Positions 27,119-38,700 of a DNA stretch of 64,000 nucleotides are shown in pieces. The stretch covers positions 2,356,001 through 2,420,000 of the forward strand of contig NZ_HG917868.1 in the NCBI RefSeq assembly GCF_000577895.1, in the 5' to 3' direction. Below the pieces are notes generated by a model that ran no database searches, was not told where the DNA came from, and worked only from the letters and a program-made list of their open reading frames with translations. Position 1 is the first letter of the stretch. The number at the start of each line of letters is the position of its first letter. The stretch is from Clostridium bornimense (GTDB taxonomy: Bacteria > Bacillota > Clostridia > Clostridiales > Clostridiaceae). Made by a program: the position numbers and the translations under genes.

Positions 27119-27127
27119 TATAGTATG
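27119..27127 (-). promoter_or_regulatory. Sporulation-type -10 element (sigma-K/sigma-G like)
   Basis: CATACTATA on the minus strand fits both the sigma-K -10 (CATANNNTA) and the sigma-G -10 (CATACTA). The -35 is not convincing (TC, not AC, at the sigma-K position). It lies at the right distance upstream of the Cys/Trp-rich gene. Confidence 0.45.
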
Positions 27128-27280
27128 ATTGGCAGTTCACTTTGACACACAAAATAGATTTAGATTTTTAATTTCTTAATACACATTTAATAATTATGGC
27201 GATTTTTCTTGGTGAAAAACATTATAATCCTGCATAGAACGTGTCATAATCTCAAAGATTGTGACATAGCGCTTATACTA

Positions 27281-27426
27281 ATTCATAATTCACAAAGCGC
27301 AATTCACAATTAAGGTGAAAATTCCTCTTTGAGAGGAATTTTATTATATAGACTATGTATTTATACATCAAATACATATATAAAACTATTATAGTTAAGT
27401 GTTTTTAAATAAATTTACCTGTGCAC
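27281..27426. mobile_element. Degenerate heptamer-bounded element
   Basis: In the 420-base gap between the Cys/Trp-rich gene and engB; no gene is seen in this gap. The left end has AATTCAC heptamer-like copies and the right end CCTGTGCAC. Inside are the AAAATTCCTC/GAGGAATTTT hairpin (27318-27342), AGACTATG shared with the 15.4-kb element, and CTATTATAGTTAAGTG, a variant of the core at 57499 and 62757. A separate hairpin TGTCATAATCT/AGATTGTGACA (27242-27266) precedes it. Confidence 0.4.
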
Positions 27427-27427
27427 T

Positions 27428-27475
27428 TATCAAAAGGGAGCTGCCACACTCTCGTGCAACAGCTCCCTTTTGATA
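27428..27475 (-). terminator. Terminator of the lon-engB unit
   Basis: Long stem TTATCAAAAGGGAGCTG pairing with CAGCTCCCTTTTGATAA, 16 bases after the engB stop. Confidence 0.8.
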
Positions 27476-27490
27476 AGTCTCTATAAAATT

Positions 27491-28090
27491 TTAATCATTT
27501 AGCGGTTCTGCTATATCTTCTAATAATTTATCTGTAAGCTCTTCTTTTCCTAATTTTTTAAGAGATGAAAAGTTATATATCTTTACTTCCTTAGGAATAT
27601 TTAATGTAGTTCTTATTGTTTTTTCTGCTTTAACTATTTCTGATCTATTTAATTTATCTATTTTAGTCATTACTATAACTGGCTCATAATTATAATGTCT
27701 TATCCATTTATACATTAACTTATCATCTTCATTTGGTACTCTTCTGCAATCTAATAAAAGAACTACTTTACTTAATTGAGGTCTATTATGAAGATACATT
27801 TCTATAGTCTTACCCCAACTTTCTCTTTCCTTTTTAGATACTTTAGCATAACCATATCCTGGCAAATCCACAAAATGCATTGCATCATTTATTATAAAGA
27901 AGTTCACAAGCTTAGTTTTCCCTGGTGTTTGTGATACTTTTACTAATTTTCTTCTATTGGTAATAGTATTTATAAGTGATGATTTTCCTACATTTGATCT
28001 TCCAACAAAAGCTACTTCTTTCATATCTGTATCTGGATACCCTGTTGGTTTTACTGCTGAAATAACAAATTCAGCTTTTTTTATCTCCAT
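27491..28090 (-). CDS. engB: Ribosome biogenesis GTPase YsxC/EngB
   Basis: 199 residues, typical length. G1 [11 protein letters not shown]3 [10 protein letters not shown] and G4 MTKIDKL are clear. EngB helps mature the 50S subunit and is essential in several Firmicutes. Its ATG is two bases beyond the lon stop, so it is coupled to lon, the conserved arrangement in Bacillus and Clostridium. Confidence 0.97.
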   Translation of the reverse strand: MEIKKAEFVISAVKPTGYPDTDMKEVAFVGRSNVGKSSLINTITNRRKLVKVSQTPGKTKLVNFFIINDAMHFVDLPGYGYAKVSKKERESWGKTIEMYLHNRPQLSKVVLLLDCRRVPNEDDKLMYKWIRHYNYEPVIVMTKIDKLNRSEIVKAEKTIRTTLNIPKEVKIYNFSSLKKLGKEELTDKLLEDIAEPLND

Positions 28091-28092
28091 AT

Positions 28093-30411
28093 TTATTTTC
28101 CTCCAATAATTGCATTTTCCAGCACTGTGCTTATTTCTTCCGCTGCTATTACCTTAATATTATTTAATACATTTTTCGGTACTTTATCTAAATCTTTTTT
28201 ATTCTTTTTAGGAATAATGATTGTATCTATTCCAGCTCTATATGAAGCTAATGTTTTTTCTTTCAATCCACCTATAGGTAAAACTTTTCCTGTAAGTGTT
28301 ATTTCTCCAGTCATAGCAACATTATGTCTTACTGGTCTTCCACTAAGAGCTGATACCATCGACGTTATCATTGCCACACCTGCTGATGGTCCATCTTTTG
28401 GAACTGCCCCTTCCGGTGCATGAATGTGTATATCTTTATTTTTATAGAAATCTACATCTATTCCATACTTCTCACAATTTGCTCTCACATATGAGAATGC
28501 TGCCTTAGCTGATTCTTGCATAACATCTCCTAATTGTCCAGTAAGAATTAACTTACCATTCCCTGGCATAGCTACAGCTTCTACTGGTAAAGTATCTCCA
28601 CCATATGCAGTCCAAGCCATTCCATTAACTACTCCAACCTTATCTTTGTTTTCAATTTCATCTATTCTATAAACTTCTTCACCTAAATATTTCTTTATAT
28701 GATTTACAGTTATATTTATCTTTTTCTTCTTTCCTTCAACAATTTCCTTAATAGCTCTTCTTATTACTCTAGCAATTTTTCTTTCTAAATTTCTTACACC
28801 AGATTCTCTAGTATAATTCTCAATTATGCTATATAAAGCTTTATCACTAAATAGTATCTTTTCTTCAACATCATGCTCTTTTAACTCTTTTGGAACTAAA
28901 TATTTTTTAGCTATATTAAATTTTTCCTCTGTAGTATATCCTGATACCTCTATTACTTCCATTCTATCTAACAATGGTCTTGGAATTGTTTCTAAAGTAT
29001 TTGCTGTTATTATAAACATAATTTTTGATAAATCGAAGTCTACTTCTAAATAGTGATCTCTGAAAGTTGAATTTTGCTCTGAATCTAATACTTCTAGTAA
29101 TGCATCTGCTGGATTTCCTTTATAGCTATTACTAATCTTATCTATTTCATCTAATAAGAATAATGGATTTTTACTTCCAGCTTGTTTCAATCCATATATA
29201 ATTCTTCCTGGTATAGCTCCTATATAAGTTTTTCTATGTCCTCTTATATCTGCTTCATCATTAATTCCACCTAAAGACATTCTTACAAAATTTCTATTAA
29301 CAGCTTTTGCAATAGAACGTGCAATAGATGTCTTACCAACCCCTGGAGGTCCAACTAAACAAAGAATAGGTCCTTTTGGAGATTTAGACACACTCTTTAC
29401 TGCTATATATTCTAGGATTCTTTCTTTTACATCTTTTAATCCATAATGTTCATCATCTAAAACTTTTTTGGCTTTTTCTACATCTAAAATATCCTTTGTT
29501 TCTTTAGACCATGGTAATTCTACTAGCCAGTCTAAATAAGACTTTATAACTCCACCTTCAGATGAATATCCACCAACAGTTTTTAACCTATTTACCTCGC
29601 TTAAAGCTTTTTCTCTTACTTCTTTAGGCATCTTTGCTTTAGTAATTTTAGCTTTATATGACTTTATAGCCTTTTTATCTTCATCGTCTTCGCCTAATTC
29701 TTCTTGTATTACTTTTAATTGTTCTTTTAAATAATACTCTTTTTGAACTTTATCTATATTTTTCTTAACTTTTTGATTTAACTTTTTTTCAAGTCTTATT
29801 ATATCTATTTCTTTTTTTAATATCTCAATTATATTTTCTAATCTTACTTTTTCATCAAGACTTTCCAAAATTTCTTGTTTCTTTTCTCCATTTAGAGATA
29901 TATAAGAAGAGATAACATCTCCTAATCTACCCGGTTCTATTATATCTTCAACATTTGCAATAACCTCTGGTGGCAGTACACCGCTTACTTTAACATATTG
30001 TGAGAAAAGATCTTTAGCCATTCTCATTAATGCTTCATGTTCATCAGTTATTTCACATTCATCATCTTCCACAATCTCTACTTCAACTGTTATATAAGGA
30101 TCATATTGTTTATATTCTAAAATCTTAACTCTCTTTTCACCCTCAACTAAAACTCTAACAGATTCACCTGGTAGTTTTAGAATTTGTTTAATTGATGCAA
30201 GAGTTCCTACTTCATAAATTTCATCATCTTTAGGATCTTCTGTTCTAACATCCTTTTGTGTGCACAAAGCTATGTATTGTCCATTCACCATCGCTTCTTC
30301 TAGTGCTGCAATTGATTTCTCTCTACCTACATCAAAGTGAATAACCATATTAGGAAAAATAGTTAAACCTCTTAGTGGGATTAAAGGGAGAACCCTCTTT
30401 TCTCTTTCCAT
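28093..30411 (-). CDS. lon: ATP-dependent Lon protease
   Basis: 772 residues. N-terminal substrate-binding LonN domain ([17 protein letters not shown]), AAA+ domain with Walker [10 protein letters not shown] and Walker [12 protein letters not shown], and a C-terminal protease domain with the catalytic Ser in [11 protein letters not shown] and Lys about 43 residues later ([13 protein letters not shown]). Degrades damaged and regulatory proteins in the cytoplasm. Own promoter at 30495-30523, followed by engB. Confidence 0.98.
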   Translation of the reverse strand: MEREKRVLPLIPLRGLTIFPNMVIHFDVGREKSIAALEEAMVNGQYIALCTQKDVRTEDPKDDEIYEVGTLASIKQILKLPGESVRVLVEGEKRVKILEYKQYDPYITVEVEIVEDDECEITDEHEALMRMAKDLFSQYVKVSGVLPPEVIANVEDIIEPGRLGDVISSYISLNGEKKQEILESLDEKVRLENIIEILKKEIDIIRLEKKLNQKVKKNIDKVQKEYYLKEQLKVIQEELGEDDEDKKAIKSYKAKITKAKMPKEVREKALSEVNRLKTVGGYSSEGGVIKSYLDWLVELPWSKETKDILDVEKAKKVLDDEHYGLKDVKERILEYIAVKSVSKSPKGPILCLVGPPGVGKTSIARSIAKAVNRNFVRMSLGGINDEADIRGHRKTYIGAIPGRIIYGLKQAGSKNPLFLLDEIDKISNSYKGNPADALLEVLDSEQNSTFRDHYLEVDFDLSKIMFIITANTLETIPRPLLDRMEVIEVSGYTTEEKFNIAKKYLVPKELKEHDVEEKILFSDKALYSIIENYTRESGVRNLERKIARVIRRAIKEIVEGKKKKINITVNHIKKYLGEEVYRIDEIENKDKVGVVNGMAWTAYGGDTLPVEAVAMPGNGKLILTGQLGDVMQESAKAAFSYVRANCEKYGIDVDFYKNKDIHIHAPEGAVPKDGPSAGVAMITSMVSALSGRPVRHNVAMTGEITLTGKVLPIGGLKEKTLASYRAGIDTIIIPKKNKKDLDKVPKNVLNNIKVIAAEEISTVLENAIIGGK

Positions 30412-30494
30412 AATCTCACTCCTGTCTTTATTAATCTTATGCTCAATAAATAATTTACAATTAAATAAATTTTTAATAATTATTAGTGTTATTA

Positions 30495-30523
30495 ATTATA
30501 CATATAAATATAAAATATTTCAA
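30495..30523 (-). promoter_or_regulatory. Sigma-A promoter of lon-engB
   Basis: TTGAAA, 17 bases, TATAAT on the minus strand, 84 bases before the lon ATG. No CIRCE or obvious CtsR heptamers were seen near it. Confidence 0.75.
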
Positions 30524-30529
30524 ATCTTA

Positions 30530-30572
30530 CTTAACAAAATAACACTGTGTATTTATTTATATACACAGTGTT
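30530..30572 (-). terminator. Terminator of clpX
   Basis: 12-bp stem AACACTGTGTAT/ATACACAGTGTT (30541-30572) followed by ATTTTGTT on the minus strand. Confidence 0.75.
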
Positions 30573-30601
30573 AACAAAATTTATATCATTTATCATACTT
30601 A

Positions 30602-31879
30602 TTATGCTGTCTCTGTACCATCGTCATTGCCTTCTTTAAGTTTAACTGTACCATCCTTAAAAATAAGCTCTGGTGTTTTATTTTTAATTGTTTCTTTTGT
30701 AATAACTACCTTTGCTATATCTCCTCTAGAAGGTATGTCATACATTATTTCCTTCATTACATCTTCAATAATAGCTCTTAAACCTCTAGCTCCAGTATTT
30801 CTACTAATTGCCTCTTTAGCTATATCATATAATGCATCTTCTTTAAATTCTAATTCAACATCATCCATTTTAAGTAGCTTCTTATACTGCTTAACCAAAG
30901 CGTTTTTAGGTTCATGAAGTATTTTAACTAGAGCACTTTCATCTAATGATTCCAATGTAACTACTATTGGTAATCTTCCAACAAACTCTGGAATCAAACC
31001 AAATTTAAGCAAATCACCTGGCATAACATCTTTTAAAATCTCTCCTACAGCCTTCTCTTTTTTTGATGCTATTTCAGCACCAAATCCTAAAGAGCTTTTA
31101 CTGTTTCTCTTTTCTATTATCTTTTCTATACCATCAAAAGCACCACTACAAATAAATAATATATTAGTAGTATTTATTTGTATGAATTCTTGATGAGGAT
31201 GCTTTCTTCCTCCTTGTGGTGGTACTGATGCTGTAGTTCCTTCTAATATCTTAAGTAATGCTTGTTGAACACCTTCTCCAGATACATCACGTGTTATTGA
31301 AGGGTTCTCAGATTTTCTAGCAATCTTATCTATTTCATCAATATATATGATACCTTTTTCAGCTTTTTCTATATCATAATCAGCATTTTGAATAAGTTTT
31401 AGAAGAATATTTTCTACATCTTCTCCAACATATCCTGCTTCAGTAAGAGTAGTAGCATCAGCTATAGCAAAAGGTACATTTAGGAACTTTGCAAGAGTTT
31501 GTGCCATATATGTTTTACCACTTCCAGTAGGTCCTAAAAATAGTATGTTACTTTTTTGTAATTCAACATCATCTGTAGATAAATTTGAATTTACTCTTTT
31601 ATAGTGATTATATACTGCAACAGCAAGAGATCTTTTAGCGTCTTCTTGACCAATCACATATTGATCTAAATAGCTTTTTATTTCTACAGGCTTTGGAAGA
31701 GAAGATAAGTCTGCTGAAGTAGTTGCATCTTCTAACTCATCACTTATTATCTCTGAACATAGCTCTATACACTCATCGCAAATATAAACTCCCGGTCCAG
31801 CGATTAATCTTCTTACTGCCTCTTGATTTTTGCCACAAAAGGAACATTTTAAATTTTTCTTTTCGTCAACTTTAGCCAT
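30602..31879 (-). CDS. clpX: ATP-dependent protease ATPase subunit ClpX
   Basis: 425 residues. N-terminal zinc domain with CSFCGK and CDEC, AAA+ domain with Walker A GPTGSGKT and Walker [11 protein letters not shown], sensor and GFGAEI loops. ClpP-docking IGF loop appears as LGF in SSLGFGAEI. Unfolds tagged substrates and feeds ClpP, encoded 20 bases upstream. Order tig-clpP-clpX-lon is the standard one. Confidence 0.98.
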   Translation of the reverse strand: MAKVDEKKNLKCSFCGKNQEAVRRLIAGPGVYICDECIELCSEIISDELEDATTSADLSSLPKPVEIKSYLDQYVIGQEDAKRSLAVAVYNHYKRVNSNLSTDDVELQKSNILFLGPTGSGKTYMAQTLAKFLNVPFAIADATTLTEAGYVGEDVENILLKLIQNADYDIEKAEKGIIYIDEIDKIARKSENPSITRDVSGEGVQQALLKILEGTTASVPPQGGRKHPHQEFIQINTTNILFICSGAFDGIEKIIEKRNSKSSLGFGAEIASKKEKAVGEILKDVMPGDLLKFGLIPEFVGRLPIVVTLESLDESALVKILHEPKNALVKQYKKLLKMDDVELEFKEDALYDIAKEAISRNTGARGLRAIIEDVMKEIMYDIPSRGDIAKVVITKETIKNKTPELIFKDGTVKLKEGNDDGTETA

Positions 31880-31899
31880 ATTTACACCTCGCTAGGTTA

Positions 31900-32478
31900 T
31901 TACCTTGAGATTACTTCGTCAACAAGGCCATATTCCTTTGCCGCTATTGCACTCATAAAGTTATCTCTTTCTGTATCTTTTTCTATTGTTTCTAAACTTT
32001 GACCAGTTCTTTCACTTAATATTTTATTAAGATTTTTCTTTATTGTTAGTATTCTGTCAGCGTGAATACCTATATCTGTAGCCTGACCTTGGAAACCACC
32101 TAATGGTTGGTGAATCATTATTTCACTATTTGGCAAAGCAAATCTTTTTCCTTTAGCACCAGCTGCTAATAAAAATGCACCCATAGATGCAGCCATACCA
32201 ACACAAATTGTTGATACATCTGGTTTTATATAATTCATAGTGTCATATATCCCCATACCGGCTGTTATTGATCCTCCGGGACTATTAATATATAAACATA
32301 TATCCTTATCTGGATCTTCTGCTTCTAAAAATAATAATTGAGCAATTACTAAGTTTGCAGATACGTCATTTACCTCTTCACCTAAGAAAATAATTCTATC
32401 TTTTAATAATCTAGAATATATATCATAAGATCTTTCGCCTCTACTTGTTTGTTCAACTACCATAGGAACTAAACTCAT
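31900..32478 (-). CDS. clpP: ATP-dependent Clp protease proteolytic subunit
   Basis: 193 residues from the ATG at 32478 ([14 protein letters not shown]), preceded by AAGGAGGAGGG. The longer frame upstream reads through this binding site. Catalytic Ser in [11 protein letters not shown], His in MIHQPLGG and Asp near residue 170. Serine peptidase forming a two-ring chamber with ClpX. A TTGACA lies upstream at 32518-32523, but a -10 at a proper distance would overlap the binding site, so expression from tig read-through is also possible. Confidence 0.97.
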   Translation of the reverse strand: MSLVPMVVEQTSRGERSYDIYSRLLKDRIIFLGEEVNDVSANLVIAQLLFLEAEDPDKDICLYINSPGGSITAGMGIYDTMNYIKPDVSTICVGMAASMGAFLLAAGAKGKRFALPNSEIMIHQPLGGFQGQATDIGIHADRILTIKKNLNKILSERTGQSLETIEKDTERDNFMSAIAAKEYGLVDEVISR

Positions 32479-32553
32479 AATATTTCCCTCCTCCTTAATA
32501 TATATTTTAAACAACATTGTCAAAATAATCTATATATTTTTTAAATAGGTAAT

Positions 32554-32582
32554 AAAATTGCCAGATTAACTCTAGCAATTTT
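32554..32582 (-). terminator. Terminator of tig
   Basis: AAAATTGC pairs with GCAATTTT around a 13-base loop, in the tig-clpP gap. The stem is short but ends in a T-rich segment. Confidence 0.6.
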
Positions 32583-32636
32583 AACTCTACTATATATTTT
32601 ATACAAAATGTAGTATTTTAATCACTTACTAAAAAA

Positions 32637-33923
32637 TTAAACAGCTTTTGCATTTGATACTAATAATTCAATTACCTTTTTGTTGATGATATCAACTGTT
32701 AAGTATTCTTTTTGCATATTCATTAGCATTTCAGCATTCTTTTCAACTTCACCTGCACCCCATTGCTTTGCAAGTTCTGTAGCTTTTTCTTTTAATTCTT
32801 CATCAGTTACTTTAATCTCTTCTACTTTTGCTATTTCACCAATAACTAAGTCAGTTCTTACTCTCTTTTCAGCACTTTCTTTCATGTAATCCTTAACTTT
32901 ATCCATTGTTGAATTAGTGTATTTTAAGTATCCTTCCATATCTAATCCTTGATACTTTAATCTTTGTTCTAAATCTCTAATCATAGCTTCAATTTCTTTA
33001 TTTATCATAACTTCTGGAATATCAATTGTTGCATTTTCAGTTACTGCTGATAAAACTTTTTCTTCAAATTCATGTTTAGCAGTATGTTCTTTATATTCTA
33101 ACATTTTCTTCTTTGTATCTTCTTTTAATTCTGCAACTGTATTGAATTCAGAAACTTCTTTTACAAATTCATCGTCGATTTCTGGTAATTCTTTAACTTT
33201 AACTTCCTTAACAACAACTTTGAAAGTTGCTTCTTTTCCATTTAATTCTTCTTTTCCATATTGTTCTGGGAATGTAACTACAACATCTTTTGAATCTCCA
33301 GCTTTTAATCCTATTAATTGTTCTTCAAAAGTGTCAATGAAAGTATGTGATCCAATTGTTAATGAATAGTCTTCTCCTTTTCCACCTTCAAAAGCAACAC
33401 CATCAACAAATCCTTCGAAGTCAATTACAGCGATATCGCCATCAGCAATTTCTCCTTCTTTAACTTCTATTCTAGCATTTTGTTCTCTCATTGCATTTAT
33501 ATCAGCTTCTACTTCTTCATCTGTAACTTCTACTACAGCTTTTTCTACTTCTACACCTTTGTATTCACCAAGAGTTACTTCTGGTAGAGTAACTATTTCT
33601 GCAGTATATATAAACTCTTTTCCAGTTTCGCATTGCTCTATGTTAACATTTGTAATTTCTACAACTTTTAAATTATTTTCTATTACAGCGTTATGTAAAG
33701 TCTTGTTAACAACGATTTCTCCAGCTTCTCCATTGAAGATATCTTCTCCATACATCTTCTTTATTATCATTAATGGAGCTTTTCCTTTTCTGAATCCTGG
33801 TATATTAAATTGCTTAACATTTTTTTTGTAAGCTTCGTTAACAGCTGTAGTTAATTGTTCTGCTTCTACAGTTACCGTTACCTTTACTATATTATTTTCT
33901 ATCTTTTCCAAAGTTGTTTTCAT
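32637..33923 (-). CDS. tig: Trigger factor (ribosome-associated chaperone, PPIase)
   Basis: 428 residues. Ribosome-docking signature GFRKGKAP near residue 45, an FKBP-type PPIase domain at about 155-245 (GDIAVIDFEGFVDG), then the helical C-terminal chaperone arms. Binds nascent chains at the ribosome exit. Good AGGAGG binding site and a TATAAT promoter upstream. Confidence 0.98.
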   Translation of the reverse strand: MKTTLEKIENNIVKVTVTVEAEQLTTAVNEAYKKNVKQFNIPGFRKGKAPLMIIKKMYGEDIFNGEAGEIVVNKTLHNAVIENNLKVVEITNVNIEQCETGKEFIYTAEIVTLPEVTLGEYKGVEVEKAVVEVTDEEVEADINAMREQNARIEVKEGEIADGDIAVIDFEGFVDGVAFEGGKGEDYSLTIGSHTFIDTFEEQLIGLKAGDSKDVVVTFPEQYGKEELNGKEATFKVVVKEVKVKELPEIDDEFVKEVSEFNTVAELKEDTKKKMLEYKEHTAKHEFEEKVLSAVTENATIDIPEVMINKEIEAMIRDLEQRLKYQGLDMEGYLKYTNSTMDKVKDYMKESAEKRVRTDLVIGEIAKVEEIKVTDEELKEKATELAKQWGAGEVEKNAEMLMNMQKEYLTVDIINKKVIELLVSNAKAV

Positions 33924-33964
33924 TATTTTCTTCCTCCTAAACCTAATTACCTATTAACCATATT

Positions 33965-33994
33965 ATTATAACATAGTTTTTTTATCTATTACAA
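33965..33994 (-). promoter_or_regulatory. Sigma-A promoter of tig
   Basis: TTGTAA, 18 bases, TATAAT on the minus strand. Confidence 0.6.
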
Positions 33995-33999
33995 CGTAG

Positions 34000-34809
34000 T
34001 TATTCTATAACTCGTCTATTAACCATCTTAACAATTGACTCCATATATTTTTTACTTATTATCACTTCTTCATCAGTTTTAAAATTATCATTATAGACCT
34101 CTATAATCCCATTACCTTTATATCCAACTTTCTTCAATTCCTTAAGTATCTCATGAAAGTCTACCTTTCCTACACCAGGTAAAAGACATGAATTTTCATC
34201 ATCTCTATCATTAAGATGAAGATTTATTATTCTATCTTTCATTATAGATATATAATCTAGTGGATTTACATTAGCTCTATAAGCCTGCTTTACATCTAAA
34301 GTAAAATACAGCGGAACTTTAGAATTTTCTAGTAAATACTCTAAATATGAAATTTTGCTACTCATTGCCCATGATACATTTTCCATAGCAATTTTAACAT
34401 CATTTTCTCCTGCTATATAGTACATCTCTTCCATAACATCCATAACAAGATTAATGTTAAGATTTTCAAACTCAGTTAATCTCATACCATGAAATGTATA
34501 TATATTGCTACCTAATATTTTACTTGCTTTGCATAAACTTTTAAAGTAGTCTAGCATATCTTCTCTCCTTCTTTTATAAGGATCAAAAAGATATGGTTCA
34601 AACCATGAAGAAAACCCATGAATAGAATTAACTTTTAAATTGTTTTCTATTGCTATTTCATTTAGTCTTTTTACAAAATCCTCTTTAGTCTCAGATAAAG
34701 TGTTTATAAATACTTCACATATATCAAAAGACAAATTAGATATTTTTTTTATCTGATCTTCTAGCAACAGATTTGGATAAAAACATGCACTAGACATACC
34801 TATTTTCAT
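34000..34809 (-). CDS. Sugar-phosphate isomerase/epimerase-like TIM barrel protein
   Basis: 269 residues from the ATG at 34809, which has a GGAG site and follows the previous stop by four bases. Xylose-isomerase-like (AP-endonuclease-2 type) barrel: MKIGMSSACFYPN at the start, metal-ligand segments AMENVSW (Glu), TLDVKQA (Asp), NLHLNDRDD (His) and NGIIEVYND (Glu). Substrate unknown; relatives act on inositols, tagatose, hydroxypyruvate or DNA. Probably coupled with the membrane protein gene upstream, which gives no obvious metabolic clue. Confidence 0.82.
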   Translation of the reverse strand: MKIGMSSACFYPNLLLEDQIKKISNLSFDICEVFINTLSETKEDFVKRLNEIAIENNLKVNSIHGFSSWFEPYLFDPYKRRREDMLDYFKSLCKASKILGSNIYTFHGMRLTEFENLNINLVMDVMEEMYYIAGENDVKIAMENVSWAMSSKISYLEYLLENSKVPLYFTLDVKQAYRANVNPLDYISIMKDRIINLHLNDRDDENSCLLPGVGKVDFHEILKELKKVGYKGNGIIEVYNDNFKTDEEVIISKKYMESIVKMVNRRVIE

Positions 34810-34813
34810 AACT

Positions 34814-35614
34814 TTATTCTCCACTAACTTTTCCTGTATCATCTACATAATAAGTAACATTGTTAACTGTAACTTTTAAGCCTTTTCCTTCTACATATTC
34901 ATCAATAGATACATTTTTACCTCCAAATAAAGAAGAGCCTTGAACACTTAATGTATTATGTTCTCCTGTAGCTATATCATATTTCCATAAATATAATTCA
35001 TCTTTAAACCAAGGCACTGAACTAGTATATATTATTATATTATCACCTGCAAATTTAGGATCTCTAGTCCAGTTAAAATCACTATCGCTAGAAAGCATTC
35101 CTTCTCTAGTAGTAATACTTCCCTTAGTTGATTTATATTGTTTATATGTTATATCTGTAACATTTCCTGTATTGTCAACTAAAGCCATTGTTTGTTCATT
35201 TGTATCATATAAAACTGCTTTGTCACTACTGTTATTAAGTATACTTTCTAAATTAGAATTATTACTTTCTATTGATAATATTTTATTATCTTTATCTATT
35301 TCTAATGTTATTTGTTCATTACTTGGAAGTGTTACATCTACTTTTTTATTTTCTTCCTTTTCATCTGCAACTTCTTCTTTTTCTTCTGATTTTTCATCTT
35401 TTGAAGCCTCTTTTGGTGACTCATTACTTTCTTTCACTTCACTCTTATGTGATTTGAAAGATTGTATCATAGATTTTATATCAGATTTCTTAATAATGAA
35501 CAATCCCCCACCAGTAACTATTAAAATAATAATTATAATTAAGGCAATTCTCCTATTTCTTTTTCTTTTTACCTCTTGTCTGTAATTGCTACTAAATATA
35601 CTTGGTTTCGCCAT
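34814..35614 (-). CDS. Membrane-anchored extracytoplasmic protein, unknown
   Basis: 266 residues. Basic N-terminus (RQEVKRKRNRR), a single membrane helix at about 23-41, a very charged Glu/Lys/Ser linker (about 50-95, EEKEEVADEKEENKK), then a compact beta-rich outer domain (about 95-266). GGGGGAGG ribosome binding site. No enzyme motif; a cell-surface or division-associated role is possible but unproven. Confidence 0.75.
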   Translation of the reverse strand: MAKPSIFSSNYRQEVKRKRNRRIALIIIIILIVTGGGLFIIKKSDIKSMIQSFKSHKSEVKESNESPKEASKDEKSEEKEEVADEKEENKKVDVTLPSNEQITLEIDKDNKILSIESNNSNLESILNNSSDKAVLYDTNEQTMALVDNTGNVTDITYKQYKSTKGSITTREGMLSSDSDFNWTRDPKFAGDNIIIYTSSVPWFKDELYLWKYDIATGEHNTLSVQGSSLFGGKNVSIDEYVEGKGLKVTVNNVTYYVDDTGKVSGE

Positions 35615-35710
35615 CGGATTTCCTCCCCCAGTATTATTGTTAATTATATTAATTATACTATAAATCGTTATAAATGATACTATCTTTTATGATTATACAA
35701 TATTTTTTAA

Positions 35711-35750
35711 TAAAAGTTAAAGAAAATCCAGCTACAGCTGGATTTTCTTT
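35711..35750 (-). terminator. Terminator of carAB
   Basis: AAAGAAAATCCAGC pairs with GCTGGATTTTCTTT (35719-35750), followed by T-rich DNA, just beyond the carB stop. Confidence 0.85.
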
Positions 35751-35757
35751 AAGCAAT

Positions 35758-38700
35758 TTATTTAGCAAAATACTCATTCATCGCCCTATATTCTACTTTT
35801 TTTCCTACTTTCTTAACCTTTATAGCTTTTAAATAGCTTTCAGCGGTATCAATACAAGTGAATAGAGGTATCTTATATTCTGCTGCTCTTCTTCTTATCT
35901 TAAATCCTTTTGTTCCAACATTATTCCCTTTAGTTGGAGTATTTATTATTATATTTATCTTTCCTTCAGGCATTGTATCAATAATTTTATCTAATGACAT
36001 TTCAGTTGCTTCAATACCTTTATTTCTTAGATGATTTAATGTTTCATCGTTAGAATAAACTTTAAATCCTAATTCCATATATTTTTTTACAAGATCTATG
36101 CCTTCTTCTTTATCTACGTCTCTTAAAGAAACAAATAAATTTCCTTCTGTGCATATATTTACATTACTTGCAACGAAACCTTTATATAGAGCTACGTCTA
36201 ATTCTTCATCAACACCTAAAACCTCTCCAGTAGATTTCATTTCAGGTCCTAAATAAGTATCAACGTTAACTAATTTTTCATTAGAGAATACTGGAACTTT
36301 CACAGCATGTAATTTAGCTTCTCTATTTAATCCTACACCATATTCCATATTAGCAAGCTTCTTACCAAGCATTATTTGAACAGCTATTTTAACCATTGGA
36401 ATATTAGTAACCTTTGATAATATTGGTACCGTTCTTGATGCTCTTGGATTAACTTCAATAACTAAAACTTTTTCCCCATCATATACATATTGAATATTTA
36501 CTAACCCTTTAATATCTAATCCTTTTGCTATCTTCTCTGTATAGTTAATTAAATCTTCAACAATATTTTCTGGAAGACTATATTCTGGATAAACAGTTAT
36601 TGAATCTCCTGAGTGTATACCTGTTCTTTCAACATGTTGCATTATTCCAGGAATTAATATATTATCTCCATCACAAAGTGCATCAACTTCTATTTCTATT
36701 CCTTGAATATACTTATCTATCAATACTGGATGTTCTGTTGATAATGTTACAGCTTCACTCATATATCTTTGAAGTGTAGGTCTATCATAAACAACTTGCA
36801 TTGCTCTACCACCGATAACATATGATGGTCTTACTACTACCGGATATCCTAATTTATCAACAGCATCGTAAGCTTCTCCTACAGATGTTGCCGCATATCC
36901 CTTTGGTGATTCTATTCCTATACCAGCTAAAAATTCATCAAATTTTTCTCTATCTTCAGCAAGATCGATAGCATTAAATCCTGTTCCCAATATATTTATA
37001 CCTTTAGCATCTAATTTTTCTGCAAGATTTATTGCTGTTTGACCACCAAATTGTACTACAACTCCATATGGTTTTTCTTTATTGATTATATCTAGAACAC
37101 TATCTATATATAGAGATTCAAAATATAATTTATCTGAAGTATCAAAATCTGTACTTACTGTCTCTGGGTTGTTATTGATAATTATGGATTTATATCCAGC
37201 CTCTCTTATTCCCCAAACACCATGAACACAACAATAATCGAATTCAATTCCTTGACCTATTCTTATTGGTCCTGATCCAATAACAATAATCTTTTTATTA
37301 TCAGAAATTTTATTTTCATCTTCTGAATCATAGCAAGAATAATAGTAAGGTGTAGCTGCTTCAAATTCTCCTGCACAAGTATCAACTATCTTATATACAG
37401 GTTTAACATTATCTTCTTCTAAAATTCTTTCAATTTCTTTTTCTGATTTCTCTGTTAATGCAGCAATTTCTTTATTTGTAAAGCCCATTTCTTTTGCTTC
37501 TCTTATAGGTTTCTTTACTAAGTTATTATTTTTTAGTGACATTTCCATCTTAATTATCTTTTTAAGACCATTTAAGAACCACTTATCTATCTTTGTAACT
37601 TCATGAATTTCGTCTACAGTAGCTCCTTGTCTCATCGCCTGAGCTATAGCAAAAATTCTTTCGTCATCTTGCATTTTTATTTTTTCTATAAGTTCATCTT
37701 TTCTCATATAAATAAACTTTTCAAGTCTTATCGCTGTAAGACCACCTTCAAGAGATGTAATTCCCTTTAATAGTGCAGCTTCAAAGCTTCTATCAATACT
37801 CATTACTTCTCCTGTAGCTTTCATTTGTGTTCCAAGCTTTCTTTCCGCTGTAACAAACTTGTCAAAAGGCCATTTTGGTATTTTCACTACCACATAATCA
37901 AGAGCTGGCTCAAAACAAGCTGATGAATTTTTAGTTACATAGTTTCTAAGCTCATCTAATGAATACCCTATTGCTATCTTAGCAGCTATTTTTGCTATTG
38001 GATATCCCGCTGCTTTAGATGCAAGAGCAGATGAACGTGAAACTCTTGGATTAACTTCAATTACAACATATTCTTGACTTTCAGGATTTAATGCATATTG
38101 AATATTACATCCACCTTCGATTTTTAAATTTCTTATAATCTTAGTAGCGGCACTTCTAAGCATATGATATTCTTTATCTGTTAATGTTTGAGAAGGTGCT
38201 ACAACTATAGAATCTCCTGTATGAACTCCTACTGGATCAAAATTTTCCATGTTACATACTATTATACAGTTATCCTTACCATCTCTTATAACTTCATACT
38301 CAACTTCTTTCCAACCTGCTACAGATTGTTCTAAAAGTATTTGCCCTATAGGACTCATTTTTAGTCCTCTAGTACATATTTCCTTAAGTTCAGCACTATT
38401 GTTAGCTATACCTCCACCAGTTCCTCCTAGTGTATAAGCCGGTCTTATAATAACTGGAAATCCTGTATTTTCAACAAATTCTTCACACTCTTTTAGGTGA
38501 GTAGCTATTATACTTGCTGGAATCGGCTCATTAATTTCAAGCATTAGATCCTTGAAAGCTTCTCTATCTTCTGCTTTCTTTATGGCATCTGCATTTGTAC
38601 CTAAAAGTTTAACACCATACTTATCTAGGATTCCATCATCTCTTAAATTCATAGCTAGGTTTAATGCTGTTTGGCCTCCAAAACCTGCTAATATGCCATC

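Noticed and set aside
32495-32523. clpP promoter (TTGACA with TATTAA)
   Set aside because: The -10 is poor and the predicted start would fall in the ribosome binding site, so it was not listed as a feature.
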